From the NCBI GenBank assembly GCA_947595925.1, contig CANQEV010000007.1, positions 1 through 64,000 on the forward strand: DNA of 64,000 bases. Direction: 5' to 3'. The stretch comes from an uncultured Acetatifactor sp. GTDB lineage: Bacteria > Bacillota > Clostridia > Lachnospirales > Lachnospiraceae. The notes under the pieces were generated by a model. It was not told where the DNA came from. It saw nothing but the letters and a program-made list of their open reading frames with translations, and did not search any database. Positions within the stretch are counted from its first letter, which is position 1. Every line of letters starts with the position of its first letter. Below, piece by piece: positions 9,225-19,867 of the stretch. A program made the position numbers and the translations under genes.

Positions 9225-10151
9225 ATGAAGACGAGGATCACAGAGCTTTTGGGCATTGAATATCCCGTGATCCAGGGCGGCATGGCCTGGGTGGCGGAGC
9301 ACAATCTGGCGGCGGCCGTGTCCAATGCCGGCGGCCTGGGGCTGATCGGCGCCGCGTCCGCCCCCGCGGAAGTGGTGCGGGAGGAGATCCGGAAGTGCAA
9401 GGAACTGACGGATAAGCCCTTCGGCGTGAACATCATGCTTCTCAATCCCAACGCGCCCGAGGTGGCGCAGGTCGTCGTTGAGGAGGGCGTCAGGGTAGTC
9501 ACCACCGGGGCGGGGAATCCCGCGAAATACATGGAACTGTGGAAACAGGCCGGGGTGAAGGTCATTCCGGTGATCGCCAGCGTCGCCATGGCAAAGATGA
9601 TGGAGAGGGCCGGGGCGGACGCCGTTGTGGCGGAGGGCATGGAGAGCGGCGGGCATATCGGCGCGACGACCACCTTCGCGCTGATCCCCCAGACCGTGGA
9701 CGCCGTGGAGATCCCGGTGATCGCCGCCGGAGGGATCGCGGACGGCCGGGGCCTGGCGGCGGCCTTTATGCTGGGAGCGGAGGCGGTCCAGATGGGGACC
9801 CGGTTTGTGGCGGCGAAGGAGTCCATCGTGCATCCCAACTATAAAGAAAAGATCATCAAGGCGAAGGACATCGACTCTACCGTGACGGGAACCACCACGG
9901 GCCACCCGGTGAGGTGCCTGAAAAACGCCATGACCCGGGAGTATCAGCGCCTGGAAAAGGAGGGCGCGGACTTTATGGAGCTGGAAAAACTGACCCTGGG
10001 ATCTCTGCGCAAGGCGGTGATCGAGGGGGATGTGACCGGCGGGACTTTAATGGCGGGGCAGATCGCGGGCCTTGTGAAGCGCGAGGATTCCTGTGCGGAG
10101 ATCATTCAGGAGATCGTGGGGGACGCAGAAAAGCTTTTGAAAGGCTGTTGA
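9225..10151 (+). CDS. fabK: Enoyl-ACP reductase II
   Basis: ITELLGIEYPVIQGGMAWVAEHNLAAAVSNAGGLGLIGA flavin-dependent FabK; fab operon context. Confidence 0.92.
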   Translation: MKTRITELLGIEYPVIQGGMAWVAEHNLAAAVSNAGGLGLIGAASAPAEVVREEIRKCKELTDKPFGVNIMLLNPNAPEVAQVVVEEGVRVVTTGAGNPAKYMELWKQAGVKVIPVIASVAMAKMMERAGADAVVAEGMESGGHIGATTTFALIPQTVDAVEIPVIAAGGIADGRGLAAAFMLGAEAVQMGTRFVAAKESIVHPNYKEKIIKAKDIDSTVTGTTTGHPVRCLKNAMTREYQRLEKEGADFMELEKLTLGSLRKAVIEGDVTGGTLMAGQIAGLVKREDSCAEIIQEIVGDAEKLLKGC

Positions 10152-10170
10152 AGCAGAAAGGAAAGAGATC

Positions 10171-11094
10171 ATGGGAAAGACGGCGTTTGTATTTCCCGGA
10201 CAGGGCGCGCAGTACCCTGGCATGGGAAAGGACTTTTTCGACCAGTTTGCGGAGGCCAGGCAGATCTATGAGCTGGCGGGCACTTCCGCGGGGCTGGACG
10301 TGAAGACGCTCTGCTTTGAGGAAGACGACAGGCTGAATATCACGGAGTACACCCAGATCGCCATGCTGGCGACAGAGGCCGCGATCTTAAAGACCGCCAT
10401 GGCCCATGGCATACGGGCGGACGTCTGCGCGGGATTAAGCCTGGGGGAGTACGGGGCCCTGGCGGCCGCGGGCGTGATGGCCCCCGTGGATTATTTCCGC
10501 ATTGTGAGAAAGCGGGGCATCCTGATGCAGGAGGCCTACCCCTCTGGAGGGGCCATGACCGCGGTTCTCGGCGCGGACGCCCGGAAGATTCAGGAGATCT
10601 GCGAGGAGACGGAAGGGATCGTCTCCATCGCAAACTATAACTGCCCCGGACAGATCGTGATCACCGGGGAGAAGAAAGCGGTGGATCAGGTCGCGGAGAG
10701 GGGAAAGGAAGCCGACGCAAAAAAGTGCGTTCCCTTAAAGGTGAGCGGCCCCTTCCACTCAGCCCTGCTGAGAGAGGCGGGGGAGCAGCTGGGAAAAGAG
10801 CTTGCGGGCGTCAATCTGAAAGACCCGTCGATTCCTTATGTGTCGAACGTGACGGCGGAATATGTGACCGACGCTGGCCCGGTGAAGGAGCTCCTGGCAA
10901 AGCAGGTCTCCAGCCCGGTCCGTTGGCAGCAGAGCGTTGAACTCATGATCCGGGACGGGGTGGATACATTTATCGAGATCGGCCCCGGAAAGACGCTCAC
11001 AGGGTTTTTGAGAAAGATCGATAAGGATGTGAAGGGTCTGAACATCGAGACGGTGGAGGACTTAAAGCGCGTGATGGAGGAAGTAAAATGCTGA
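10171..11094 (+). CDS. fabD: Malonyl-CoA:ACP transacylase
   Basis: FPGQGAQYPGMGKDF, AGLSLGEYGAL active-site motif. Confidence 0.95.
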   Translation: MGKTAFVFPGQGAQYPGMGKDFFDQFAEARQIYELAGTSAGLDVKTLCFEEDDRLNITEYTQIAMLATEAAILKTAMAHGIRADVCAGLSLGEYGALAAAGVMAPVDYFRIVRKRGILMQEAYPSGGAMTAVLGADARKIQEICEETEGIVSIANYNCPGQIVITGEKKAVDQVAERGKEADAKKCVPLKVSGPFHSALLREAGEQLGKELAGVNLKDPSIPYVSNVTAEYVTDAGPVKELLAKQVSSPVRWQQSVELMIRDGVDTFIEIGPGKTLTGFLRKIDKDVKGLNIETVEDLKRVMEEVKC

Positions 11095-11828
11095 GCGGCA
11101 AGGTAGCGCTGGTGACCGGAGGCGCCCGGGGGATCGGCAGCGCAATTTCAAAGAAACTGGCCTCCCAGGGGGCGTCCGTGATCGTAAATTACAGCGGTTC
11201 AAAGGAAAAGGCGGAAGAGATCGTGGAGGAGATCCGGGCCGCCGGAGGCGAGGCGGAGAGCCTGCAGTGCGACGTGTCGGATTTCGCCTCCTGCGAGGCC
11301 CTTGCGAAGACCGTCCTGGAGAAGTACGGGAGACTGGATATTCTGGTGAACAATGCCGGGATCACCCGGGACGGCCTGGTGATGCGGATGTCTGAGAAGG
11401 ATTACGATGCCGTCCTGGACACAAATTTAAAGGGCGCGTTTAACATGATCCGCCATTTCAGCAAGGCGTTTCTGAAACAGCGCCAGGGCAGGATCATCAA
11501 CATCTCTTCCGTCAGCGGCGTTTTGGGGAACGCGGGGCAGGCAAACTATTCCGCGTCCAAGGCGGGCGTGATCGGGCTGACGAAGAGCGTTGCCCGGGAG
11601 TTGGCGTCCCGGGGGATCTGCGTGAACGCCGTGGCCCCGGGTTTTATCGCTACGGACATGACGCGGCAGATGCCCGAGAACGTCAGGGAGAGCTTGAAAG
11701 AGAGGATCCCTCTGGGACGGATCGGCTCCCCGGAGGATGTGGCCGAGACGGTGGCGTTTCTGGCCAGCGAACAGGCGGGATATATCACCGGCCAGGTGAT
11801 CTGCGTGGATGGAGGTATGGCGATATGA
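11088..11828 (+). CDS. fabG: 3-oxoacyl-ACP reductase
   Basis: SDR TGGARGIG, NNAG, YSASKAG motifs. Confidence 0.95.
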   Translation: MLSGKVALVTGGARGIGSAISKKLASQGASVIVNYSGSKEKAEEIVEEIRAAGGEAESLQCDVSDFASCEALAKTVLEKYGRLDILVNNAGITRDGLVMRMSEKDYDAVLDTNLKGAFNMIRHFSKAFLKQRQGRIINISSVSGVLGNAGQANYSASKAGVIGLTKSVARELASRGICVNAVAPGFIATDMTRQMPENVRESLKERIPLGRIGSPEDVAETVAFLASEQAGYITGQVICVDGGMAI

Positions 11829-13081
11829 GCGGTGCGGAAAATACGGGAAAGAGAAGGGTTGTGGTGACGGGCCTCGGCGCGGTCACGCCCATCGGCATTG
11901 GCGTGGAAGCGTTCTGGAAAGCGGCCAGGGTCGGGGAGATCGGGTTCGGCCCCATTACAACCTTTGACACCACGGAGTACAAGTGCAAGCTGGCGGCCCA
12001 GGTAAAGGATTTTGATCCCGGAAATTACATGGACAAAAAGGCCGCGCGGAGGATGGAGCAGTTTTCCCAGTTCGCGGTGGCTGCGGCGGGCGAGGCGATC
12101 CGGGACGCGGGTCTTGACATGGAAAAAGAGGACCCATACCGGGTGGGCTGCGCCGTGGGAAGCGGCATTGGCAGTCTGCAGGCCATGGAGCGGGAACACG
12201 CGAGACTTCTGGAAAAAGGCCCGGGCAAGGTAGGGCCCCTGCTGGTGCCGCTGATGATCTCCAACATGGCGGCGGGCAACGTCAGCATCGCGTACGGCCT
12301 AAAAGGAAAGAGCATCAATGTGGTGACGGCCTGCGCCACCGGAACGAACTGCATCGGCGAGGCCTTCCGGACGATCCAGTATGGGGATGCGGACGTGATG
12401 GCGGCGGGAGGGACGGAGAGCAGCGTGACGCCCATTGGCATCGCGGGCTTTGCGGCCCTGACAGCCCTCTCCGCCAGCGAGGATCCCAGGAGATGCTCCA
12501 TTCCCTTTGACAGGGATCGAAGCGGTTTCGTCATGGGCGAGGGGGCCGGCGTGGTGATCCTGGAGGAACTGGAGCACGCGAAAAGGCGCGGGGCCAGGAT
12601 TTATGCCGAGGTTGTGGGGTATGGCTGTTCGTCGGACGCCTTTCATATCACTTCTCCGGCGGAGGACGGCGCAGGCGCCGCCCGGGCCATGCGGAACGCG
12701 GTGGAGGATGCCGGCGCGAGACCGGAGGATATCACCTATATCAACGCCCACGGCACCGGGACCCATCACAACGACTTGTTCGAGACCCGGGCCATCAAGC
12801 TGGCTTTTGGGGAGCACGCTTATCGGATGAAGATCAATTCCACGAAATCCATGGTGGGGCATCTTCTCGGCGCGGCGGGGGCGGTGGAGTTCATCGCCTG
12901 CGTGAAAGAGATGCAGGAGGGATTCCTGCATGCCACCGTGGGACTTAGGGAGTCCGAGGAGGAACTGGACCTGGACTACTGCAAGGAGGCCTGCGAGATG
13001 GAGATTCCTTACGCGCTGTCCAATTCCCTGGGCTTCGGGGGTCACAACGCCAGCCTGCTGATCCGCAGGTTTGAGAGCTAG
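11825..13081 (+). CDS. fabF: Beta-ketoacyl-ACP synthase II
   Basis: [20 protein letters not shown] catalytic Cys, [21 protein letters not shown]. Confidence 0.95.
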   Translation: MSGAENTGKRRVVVTGLGAVTPIGIGVEAFWKAARVGEIGFGPITTFDTTEYKCKLAAQVKDFDPGNYMDKKAARRMEQFSQFAVAAAGEAIRDAGLDMEKEDPYRVGCAVGSGIGSLQAMEREHARLLEKGPGKVGPLLVPLMISNMAAGNVSIAYGLKGKSINVVTACATGTNCIGEAFRTIQYGDADVMAAGGTESSVTPIGIAGFAALTALSASEDPRRCSIPFDRDRSGFVMGEGAGVVILEELEHAKRRGARIYAEVVGYGCSSDAFHITSPAEDGAGAARAMRNAVEDAGARPEDITYINAHGTGTHHNDLFETRAIKLAFGEHAYRMKINSTKSMVGHLLGAAGAVEFIACVKEMQEGFLHATVGLRESEEELDLDYCKEACEMEIPYALSNSLGFGGHNASLLIRRFES

Positions 13082-13092
13082 GAGGCGAGGAA

Positions 13093-13524
13093 ATGTCAGT
13101 CTATACAACGAAGGAGATCATGGAGATCATACCCCACAGGAGCCCGTTCCTTCTCATCGACACCATAGAAGAGCTGGAGCCCGGCGTCAGGGCCGTGGGG
13201 AAAAAGTGCGTCAGCTTTAATGAGCCCTATTTTGCGGGACATTTTCCCGGAAACCCCGTGATGCCGGGGGTGCTCATCATCGAGGCCATGGCCCAGGTCG
13301 GCGCGGTGGCGCTTCTGGGGCTGGAGGAATGGAAGGGCAAGACGGCCTATTTCGCGGGGATCAGCAGCGCGAGATTTAAGAGGAAGGTCCTGCCCGGGGA
13401 CATTCTGACGCTGGAGACGAAGATCAGCCGGGTAAAGGGCCCCATCGGGATCGGGGAAGCGGCGGCGTATGTGGACGGAGAGCTGGCGGCGAAAGCGGAG
13501 CTTTCCTTTGCGGTAGGAGAGTAA
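13093..13524 (+). CDS. fabZ: 3-hydroxyacyl-ACP dehydratase
   Basis: [36 protein letters not shown]. Confidence 0.95.
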   Translation: MSVYTTKEIMEIIPHRSPFLLIDTIEELEPGVRAVGKKCVSFNEPYFAGHFPGNPVMPGVLIIEAMAQVGAVALLGLEEWKGKTAYFAGISSARFKRKVLPGDILTLETKISRVKGPIGIGEAAAYVDGELAAKAELSFAVGE

Positions 13525-13549
13525 CAACATCAAAGGGAGTGAGCAGAAG

Positions 13550-15364
13550 GTGAGAAAAAAGTGGACCCGGCAGATCATAAAATATCTTCCAGGAAATCCT
13601 GCGGCTGAAAAGAAGTTCACCGTTCTCGGCGGAAAGGCGGAGGGAACGAAGGCTGCCGAACAGGAGGAGAAACCCCAGGAGGACAAGGGAGTCCAGGACC
13701 TCGCGGCGGGAGTCACAGAGCCCGCGGAGGAACTGGTCAAATGTCCCGAGTGCGGCAGAATGGTGAGCAAAAAGCGGGTGATAAAGAGGCGGTATATCTG
13801 TTATGAATGTCAGGGATATTTCCGCGTCACCGCGCCAAACCGGATCCACATGGTGGCGGATCCGGGCACCTTTGAGGAATGGTTTGCGGATATGCCGGTC
13901 CGAAACCCTCTGGATTATGAGGGCTACGAGGAAAAACTGGCCCAGGCGAGGGAAAAGACCGGCTTAAAGGAGGGCGTCACCGTCGGCAGGTGCGAAGTCT
14001 TCGGGGAGCCCATCGTCCTGGGCGTCTGCGACGCCAGGTTCCTCATGGCCAGCATGGGCCAGGTGTACGGGGAGAAGGTGACGGCCGCCATTGAGCGGGC
14101 CACGAGAGAAAAGCTCCCGGTATTTCTGTTTTGTTGTTCCGGGGGAGCCAGGATGCAGGAGGGGATCCTCTCCCTGATGCAGATGGCGAAGACCAGTGCG
14201 GCGATCAAGCGCCACGGGGAGGCCGGGCTGTTATACAGCACGATCCTGACGGATCCCACCACGGGAGGCGTGACGGCAAGCTTTGCCATGCTGGGGGACG
14301 TGATCATGGCGGAGCCCGGGGCGCTGATCGGCTTCGCGGGTCCCCGGGTCATCAAACAGACCATCGGCCAGGAGCTGCCGGAGGGCTTCCAGACGGCGGA
14401 GTTTCTCCTGGAACACGGCTTCATCGACGGGATCGTGCTTCGAAAGAATCTGAAAAAGACGATCTTCTTTCTGGTGAGGAGCCACCAGCGCACGGGAAAG
14501 CGGAGCTGGGCGGATTTCGGCAGCGAGGACTTCCCCTTCGTGCTCAGCGAGATCTTAAAAGAACAGAGCTGGAAGCAGGAGCCGAAGAGCGCCTGGGATA
14601 AGGTCAGGGCGGTGCGTCAGGCGGAGCGCCCCTCCGCCCTGGATTACATGGAGCACCTGTTCGACCACTTTGTGGAGTCCCACGGGGACCGGCTGTTCGC
14701 GGATGATCCCGCGGTGGTGGGAGGCATCGCCTTCCTGGACGGCCAGCCGGTGACGGTGATCGCGGACGTCAAGGGAAAGAGCATGAAGGAGTGTCAGATG
14801 CGGAACTTCGGGATGCCCTTGCCCGAGGGATACCGGAAAGCTTTGCGCCTGATGAAGCAGGCTGAAAAATTCAACCGGCCCATCATCAGCTTTGTCAACA
14901 CCTCCGGCGCTTTCTGCGGCCTGGAGGCGGAGGAGCGGGGCCAGGGGGAGGCCATCGCCAGAAACCTTCTGGAGATGTCGGCCCTAAAGGTTCCCGTCCT
15001 CTGTATCCTGATCGGGGAGGGCGGCAGCGGCGGCGCTCTTGCCACGGCCGTGGGAAACGAGGTCTGGATGCTGGAGAACGCCACCTATTCCATCCTGTCT
15101 CCGGAGGGCTTTGCGTCCATCCTCTGGAAGGACGCCGGCAGGGCGAAGGAGGCCAGCGAGGTGATGAACATCACGGCCCAGGATCTAAAGAGGCTGAAGG
15201 TGATCGAGCAGATCATCCCGGAGTTTGGCGGGGCGTCGGATAAGACGGCGGAGGCCATCGCCGGCTGCATGAAAGAGAAGATCAAACTGTTTTTGGAAAG
15301 GTACGAGGGCATGACCGGCGAGGAGATCGCGGCGGAGCGCTACGACAGGTTCCGGGCGTTCTAA
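13550..15364 (+). CDS. accDA: Fused acetyl-CoA carboxylase carboxyltransferase beta-alpha (AccD-AccA)
   Basis: AccD half with zinc ribbon [23 protein letters not shown]; AccA half from [22 protein letters not shown]; one 604-aa ORF. Confidence 0.9.
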   Translation: MRKKWTRQIIKYLPGNPAAEKKFTVLGGKAEGTKAAEQEEKPQEDKGVQDLAAGVTEPAEELVKCPECGRMVSKKRVIKRRYICYECQGYFRVTAPNRIHMVADPGTFEEWFADMPVRNPLDYEGYEEKLAQAREKTGLKEGVTVGRCEVFGEPIVLGVCDARFLMASMGQVYGEKVTAAIERATREKLPVFLFCCSGGARMQEGILSLMQMAKTSAAIKRHGEAGLLYSTILTDPTTGGVTASFAMLGDVIMAEPGALIGFAGPRVIKQTIGQELPEGFQTAEFLLEHGFIDGIVLRKNLKKTIFFLVRSHQRTGKRSWADFGSEDFPFVLSEILKEQSWKQEPKSAWDKVRAVRQAERPSALDYMEHLFDHFVESHGDRLFADDPAVVGGIAFLDGQPVTVIADVKGKSMKECQMRNFGMPLPEGYRKALRLMKQAEKFNRPIISFVNTSGAFCGLEAEERGQGEAIARNLLEMSALKVPVLCILIGEGGSGGALATAVGNEVWMLENATYSILSPEGFASILWKDAGRAKEASEVMNITAQDLKRLKVIEQIIPEFGGASDKTAEAIAGCMKEKIKLFLERYEGMTGEEIAAERYDRFRAF

Positions 15365-15394
15365 GTATATTTTTGAGCCAGGAGAGAGGAATAG

Positions 15395-16417
15395 ATGAAG
15401 ATCGGTGATTTGGAAATCAGGATTCCCGTGATCCAGGGCGGTATGGGAGTCGGTGTCAGCCTGTCGGGGCTGGCGGGTGCGGTGGCGGCTGCAGGAGGCG
15501 TCGGCGTGATCTCCACGGCCCAGATCGGCTTTCGGGACCCGGAGTTTGACCGGGATCCCATCGAGTGCAACCTGCGCGCCGTGAAACGGGAGATCGCCAG
15601 GGCCAGGGAGCTGGCAAAGGGCGGCGTCATCGGCGTGAATATCATGGTGGTGACCCAGCGGTACGCGGAGTACGTAAAGGCCGCTGTGGAGGCGGGGGCG
15701 GACCTGATCATCTCCGGGGCGGGCCTTCCCATGGATCTGCCCGGACTGGTGAAAGGCAGCGCTGTAAAGATCGCCCCCATCGTCTCCGGACAGCGGGCCC
15801 TGCGGGTGATCCTGAACTACTGGAAAAAGCATTATGACAGAAAGCCGGATCTTGTGGTCCTGGAGGGCCCCAAGGCCGGCGGGCACCTGGGCTTCCGGGA
15901 GGAAGAGTTAAAGAGCCTCTCGGAGGAAGACTATGACCAGGAAGTCCGCCGGGTCATCGACCTGGCAAAGAGCCAGGAGATCCCCCTGGCGGTGGCGGGA
16001 GGGATTTACACCCGGGCGGACATGGACCGCTATCTCGCCATGGGGGCGGACGGGGTGCAGATGGCGACCCGTTTCGTCACCACTTATGAGTGCGACGCTC
16101 ACCCGAATTACAAACAGGCGTACATTGACGCCAAGGAATCCGACATCTGTATCGTGCACAGTCCGGTGGGGATGCCGGGCCGAGCCATCCGGAACGAATT
16201 TCTGGAGCGGGTGGAGCGGGGAGAGCGCTTTATGACCCGGTGCTGGAGGTGCATCACGACCTGCGATCCCGCCGTGTCCCCCTACTGTATCACCAGGGCT
16301 CTGATCAACGCGGTGGAGGGAAACTGCCGGGAGGGACTTCTTTTCTGCGGCAGCAATGCCTATCGGGCGGAGAAACTGGAGCATGTGGCGGACATCATGG
16401 AGGAATTCAGGCTATGA
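15395..16417 (+). CDS. FabK/nitronate monooxygenase-like flavoprotein (second copy)
   Basis: IPVIQGGMGVGVSLSGLAGAVAAAGGVGVIS; Cys-rich C-terminus MTRCWRCITTCDPAVSPYCI. Confidence 0.85.
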   Translation: MKIGDLEIRIPVIQGGMGVGVSLSGLAGAVAAAGGVGVISTAQIGFRDPEFDRDPIECNLRAVKREIARARELAKGGVIGVNIMVVTQRYAEYVKAAVEAGADLIISGAGLPMDLPGLVKGSAVKIAPIVSGQRALRVILNYWKKHYDRKPDLVVLEGPKAGGHLGFREEELKSLSEEDYDQEVRRVIDLAKSQEIPLAVAGGIYTRADMDRYLAMGADGVQMATRFVTTYECDAHPNYKQAYIDAKESDICIVHSPVGMPGRAIRNEFLERVERGERFMTRCWRCITTCDPAVSPYCITRALINAVEGNCREGLLFCGSNAYRAEKLEHVADIMEEFRL

Positions 16418-17355
16418 CCATAGAGATAACAGGCGTGGGAAGCGTTCTTCCCGGAAGAGTGATGACCAACCGGGAGCTGGAGGGCATGGTGGACACTTCG
16501 GATGAGTGGATCCGGGAGCGTACCGGGATCCGGGAGCGGCGGATCGCCGGGGAGGACACCGTGGTCTCCCTTGCGGCTAAGGCTTGCGAGAGGGCGCTGG
16601 AAGACGCCGGAAAAAAAGCGGCGGACGTGGATCTGATCCTCCTTGCCACCTGTTCCCCGGAGATGCTGCTTCCCTGCTGCGCCTGTCAGGTACAGAGCCT
16701 GATCGGGGCGGAAAAAGCGGTCTGCTTCGACTTAAACGCCGCCTGCTCCGGTTTCCTGTTCGCGCTGGACACCGCCTACGCGTATATCCGATCCGGACTT
16801 TACAGGAACGCCCTGGTGGTAGGAAGCGAAGTCCTCTCAAAGCTGGTGGACTGGAGCGACAGGGGGACCTGTATCCTCTTCGGGGACGGCGCGGGAGCCG
16901 TCTTTGTGGAGGAGGCGCAGCCGGGGGCAGGGATCCTGAGCATCGTCCAGGGCAGCAATGGTTTTCAGGGATCCGTTCTCTCCTGCGGCGCGAAGGGCGG
17001 GGAACCGATCCGCATGGAGGGGAAGGAAGTGTATCGCTTCGCGACCCGTCAGGTCCCCGAATGTATCGAGGAAGCGGTGCACCGCGCCGGACTTTCCCTG
17101 GGGGAGATCGACCTCTTTCTCCTGCATCAGGCAAATCTGCGCATCCTGGAGTCCATCGGAAAGCGGTTGAAGGTTCCCATGGAAAAGATCCCGGTCAACC
17201 TGGACAGGGTGGGAAATATGTCCTCCGCCGCGATACCGGTTCTGCTTGATGAAACTCAAAAATGTGGTAAAATAAAAAAAGGACAGAGGATCGTGCTCTC
17301 CGGATTCGGAGCGGGGCTCACATATGGCGCCTGCGTGATGATCTGGGGGCGGTGA
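16414..17355 (+). CDS. fabH: Beta-ketoacyl-ACP synthase III
   Basis: MTIEITGVGSVLPGRVMTNRELEGMVDTSDEWIRERTGIRERR; DLNAACSGF catalytic Cys; ATGA overlap with the upstream stop. Confidence 0.93.
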   Translation: MTIEITGVGSVLPGRVMTNRELEGMVDTSDEWIRERTGIRERRIAGEDTVVSLAAKACERALEDAGKKAADVDLILLATCSPEMLLPCCACQVQSLIGAEKAVCFDLNAACSGFLFALDTAYAYIRSGLYRNALVVGSEVLSKLVDWSDRGTCILFGDGAGAVFVEEAQPGAGILSIVQGSNGFQGSVLSCGAKGGEPIRMEGKEVYRFATRQVPECIEEAVHRAGLSLGEIDLFLLHQANLRILESIGKRLKVPMEKIPVNLDRVGNMSSAAIPVLLDETQKCGKIKKGQRIVLSGFGAGLTYGACVMIWGR

Positions 17356-17365
17356 GGGGTGAAAA

Positions 17366-17809
17366 ATGGCCAGAAATAAAAGCATCGCCTTGAATGAACT
17401 TTTGGTAAACCTGTTCAATCACGTATTGGACGCGGAGACCAAGGCGGTGATCACCGAAGAATTTAAGGATATCACAAACAACGACATGCACATCATAGAA
17501 GCGATCGGGATCCACGAGAAAAGGAACATGTCCCAGATCGCGAAAAACCTGGCGGTGACGGTGGGGACGCTGACGGTCAACATGAACAGCCTGGAGAAGA
17601 AGGGTTATATCGTAAGGGAGCGCAGCGCGGAGGACAAGAGAGTGGTGCTGGTCACCCTGACGGAAAAGGGCCGGAAGGCGTTCTTCCATCACCGGGATTT
17701 CCACAAGGCGATGATCCGCTCCGCCATCAAGGGACTGGACGAGGAGGAGATGGACGCGCTGATGAACTGCCTGACAAAGCTGAACGCCTTCTTCGAGGCG
17801 GGGCAGTAA
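17366..17809 (+). CDS. fabT: MarR-family regulator, probable FabT
   Basis: MarR winged helix (MSQIAKNLAVTVGTLTVNMNSLEKKGYIVRERSAEDKRVVLVTLTEKG) as the last gene of the fab operon. Confidence 0.75.
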   Translation: MARNKSIALNELLVNLFNHVLDAETKAVITEEFKDITNNDMHIIEAIGIHEKRNMSQIAKNLAVTVGTLTVNMNSLEKKGYIVRERSAEDKRVVLVTLTEKGRKAFFHHRDFHKAMIRSAIKGLDEEEMDALMNCLTKLNAFFEAGQ

Positions 17810-17831
17810 GAAGGGCAGGCCCTGGCTGTTT

Positions 17832-19643
17832 TCAACCTAGCTGCTGGATGCCGGAGATATCGCTGTCGATGGCCATGGAGTAATTCGTGTAGTAGACCAC
17901 AAAGCCCGGCTTTGCGCCGCCGGGTTTTTTTACGTGCTTTTTCTGGACGTAATCGATCTCCACTTTGTCCTGCTGGCGGCCTCTGGAGTAGTAGGCGGCG
18001 AGCCTGGCGGCCTCTTCAAACGTGCGGTCGGGAAGCTCCTTGCCATCCGTTTTTACGATCACATGGGAGCCGGGCACGCCCTTTGCGTGGAACCACCAGT
18101 CGCCGCCGTTTGCAAACTGGAAGGTGAGCTCGTCGTTCTGAAAATTATTCTTCCCGACATAAATGTGAAAGCCGTCGCTGCTGAGGTAGTGAAAGGGCTT
18201 GCTGGTAATCTTCTCTTTTTTCGCGCCGCCCTTTCGGCGGATATAACCGCTTTCGGTCAGCTCTTCCTTAATCTGCGCGAGATCTTCCTCTTTCAGCGCG
18301 ATCTCCAGGGAGGCGGCGACGGACTCCAGGTGGTCGATCTCGGCCCGGACCTCCTTCGTCAGTTCGGAAAGTGCCTCGTAGGTGCGCTTCAGCTTGCCAT
18401 ACCTGTCAAAATATCTCTGGGCGTTTTCCAGGGCGGTCAGGGTGGGATCCAGAGGGATCGTCACCATTTCCGAAGTATAGTAATTCAGGGCCTCCAGGGA
18501 TTTCGCACCGGGCGGGCACTGGTAGCCGTAGGCGTTTAGGAGTTCCCCGTAGACGCGGTAAGTCTCCCGCTTTTCGGTGTCCCGGATCTGCTGCATCTGC
18601 AGGTCGTATTTTTTCAGGTTCCGCTCCAGGGCGGTCTGGACGATCCGGCGAAGGTCCGCGGATTTCTGGTGGATCCTGGTCAGGGCGCTGCGCTGGGCGT
18701 AATAATCTTCCAACAGGGAGGACATGTCGGGGAAATAGACCACCCGATTCCCCGGTTCGGCGTCAGAAGAGCTTTGAGCGGCAGGCTCCGGACAAGCGGA
18801 GACAGGAGCCTGGGCGTTGGGCTTTGCCCCATAGATGGTTAAAGGAATGGCGGCGTATTCCACTGGCTTTTTCCCCTCCCAGGCCATGTTCGGCACAAAG
18901 GTGCCTTCGCGGATGGTTTTCAGAAGATCGGACACCGCCAGAAAGAGCGCCTGATACCCCTCCCTGGTCAGTGCGGCCGTCGGCTGATCCCCGTCCACTC
19001 CCGCGCGGAAACAGAGCTCCTGCGCCAGGACGGGGGAGATCCCCGTGAAACTGCCGTAGAGGGCCTTGTAAGCGGGCTTCGGGCAGGAGGCAAGGGCTTT
19101 TTGGAAAGTCTCATAATCGCAGGTAAAGAGATCCAGCTTCTCCTGGGTGTTGGGCACAAAATAAGGTTTTCCCGGAAGCGTCTCCCGCACACTGCTGACG
19201 GCGGCGGACACATGTTTGATGCTGTCCAGTATGACGTCGTCCTCGTTGATAAAGAGGATGTTGCTGTGCTTTCCCATGATCTCGATGACGAGGGTCTTTC
19301 GGCGGAGATCCCCCATCTCGTCCAGGTGTTCCACCTGAATGCGCAGGATGCGCTCCAGGCCGGGCTGGGTGACGCTGAGGATCCTGCCGTTTTGAATATG
19401 CTTTCTCAGGAGCATGCAGAAATTGGGGGCCGTCAGGGGGCTGGGCTTGTTGTCCCGGGTCAGATACGCCAGGGGGAGGGAAGCATCCGCAGAGAGTAGA
19501 AGCCTCTTCTGACCGTCCCCGGTCTTGACCGTCAGGAGCAGTTCGTCCGTCTCCGGCTGGGCGATCTTGTAGATCCGTCCGCCGGTGAGCTCCCGGTTGA
19601 ATTCATACGCCAGTTCCGCTATGGTAAGGCCGTCAAATGCCAT
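17832..19643 (-). CDS. rqcH: NFACT / Rqc2-homolog (RqcH; FbpA-like)
   Basis: MAFDGLTIAELAYEFNRELTGGRIYKI; SSDGFHIYVGKNNFQNDELTFQFANGGDWWFHAKGVPGSHVIVK. Confidence 0.9.
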   Translation of the reverse strand: MAFDGLTIAELAYEFNRELTGGRIYKIAQPETDELLLTVKTGDGQKRLLLSADASLPLAYLTRDNKPSPLTAPNFCMLLRKHIQNGRILSVTQPGLERILRIQVEHLDEMGDLRRKTLVIEIMGKHSNILFINEDDVILDSIKHVSAAVSSVRETLPGKPYFVPNTQEKLDLFTCDYETFQKALASCPKPAYKALYGSFTGISPVLAQELCFRAGVDGDQPTAALTREGYQALFLAVSDLLKTIREGTFVPNMAWEGKKPVEYAAIPLTIYGAKPNAQAPVSACPEPAAQSSSDAEPGNRVVYFPDMSSLLEDYYAQRSALTRIHQKSADLRRIVQTALERNLKKYDLQMQQIRDTEKRETYRVYGELLNAYGYQCPPGAKSLEALNYYTSEMVTIPLDPTLTALENAQRYFDRYGKLKRTYEALSELTKEVRAEIDHLESVAASLEIALKEEDLAQIKEELTESGYIRRKGGAKKEKITSKPFHYLSSDGFHIYVGKNNFQNDELTFQFANGGDWWFHAKGVPGSHVIVKTDGKELPDRTFEEAARLAAYYSRGRQQDKVEIDYVQKKHVKKPGGAKPGFVVYYTNYSMAIDSDISGIQQLG

Positions 19644-19748
19644 GGATGATCCCTCCTTCTCGCGCCGCCCCGAGGCGGGCCGCGCCCTTCCGTGCTAAAA
19701 CAGGAGTGTCTGCGGCTGCTTCAGGATCCTGCGCCGCGGCACACTCCT

Positions 19749-19777
19749 ATCATAATCAAGAATCGGGGAAGTGTCAA
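19749..19777 (-). promoter_or_regulatory. Probable rqcH promoter
   Basis: Minus strand TTGACA (19777-19772), 17-bp spacer, TATGAT (19754-19749). Confidence 0.6.
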
Positions 19778-19867
19778 ATGATTTGAGGTTACCGCTTGGG
19801 CGGGTCTTTTCAAAATCGGTCAACGGAGATATAATTTGTTCAAGCAAACGGTCAGCGGAGGTGAGCC

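Noticed and set aside
12299-13108. 269-aa minus-strand ORF
   Set aside because: Antisense to fabF; no family features.
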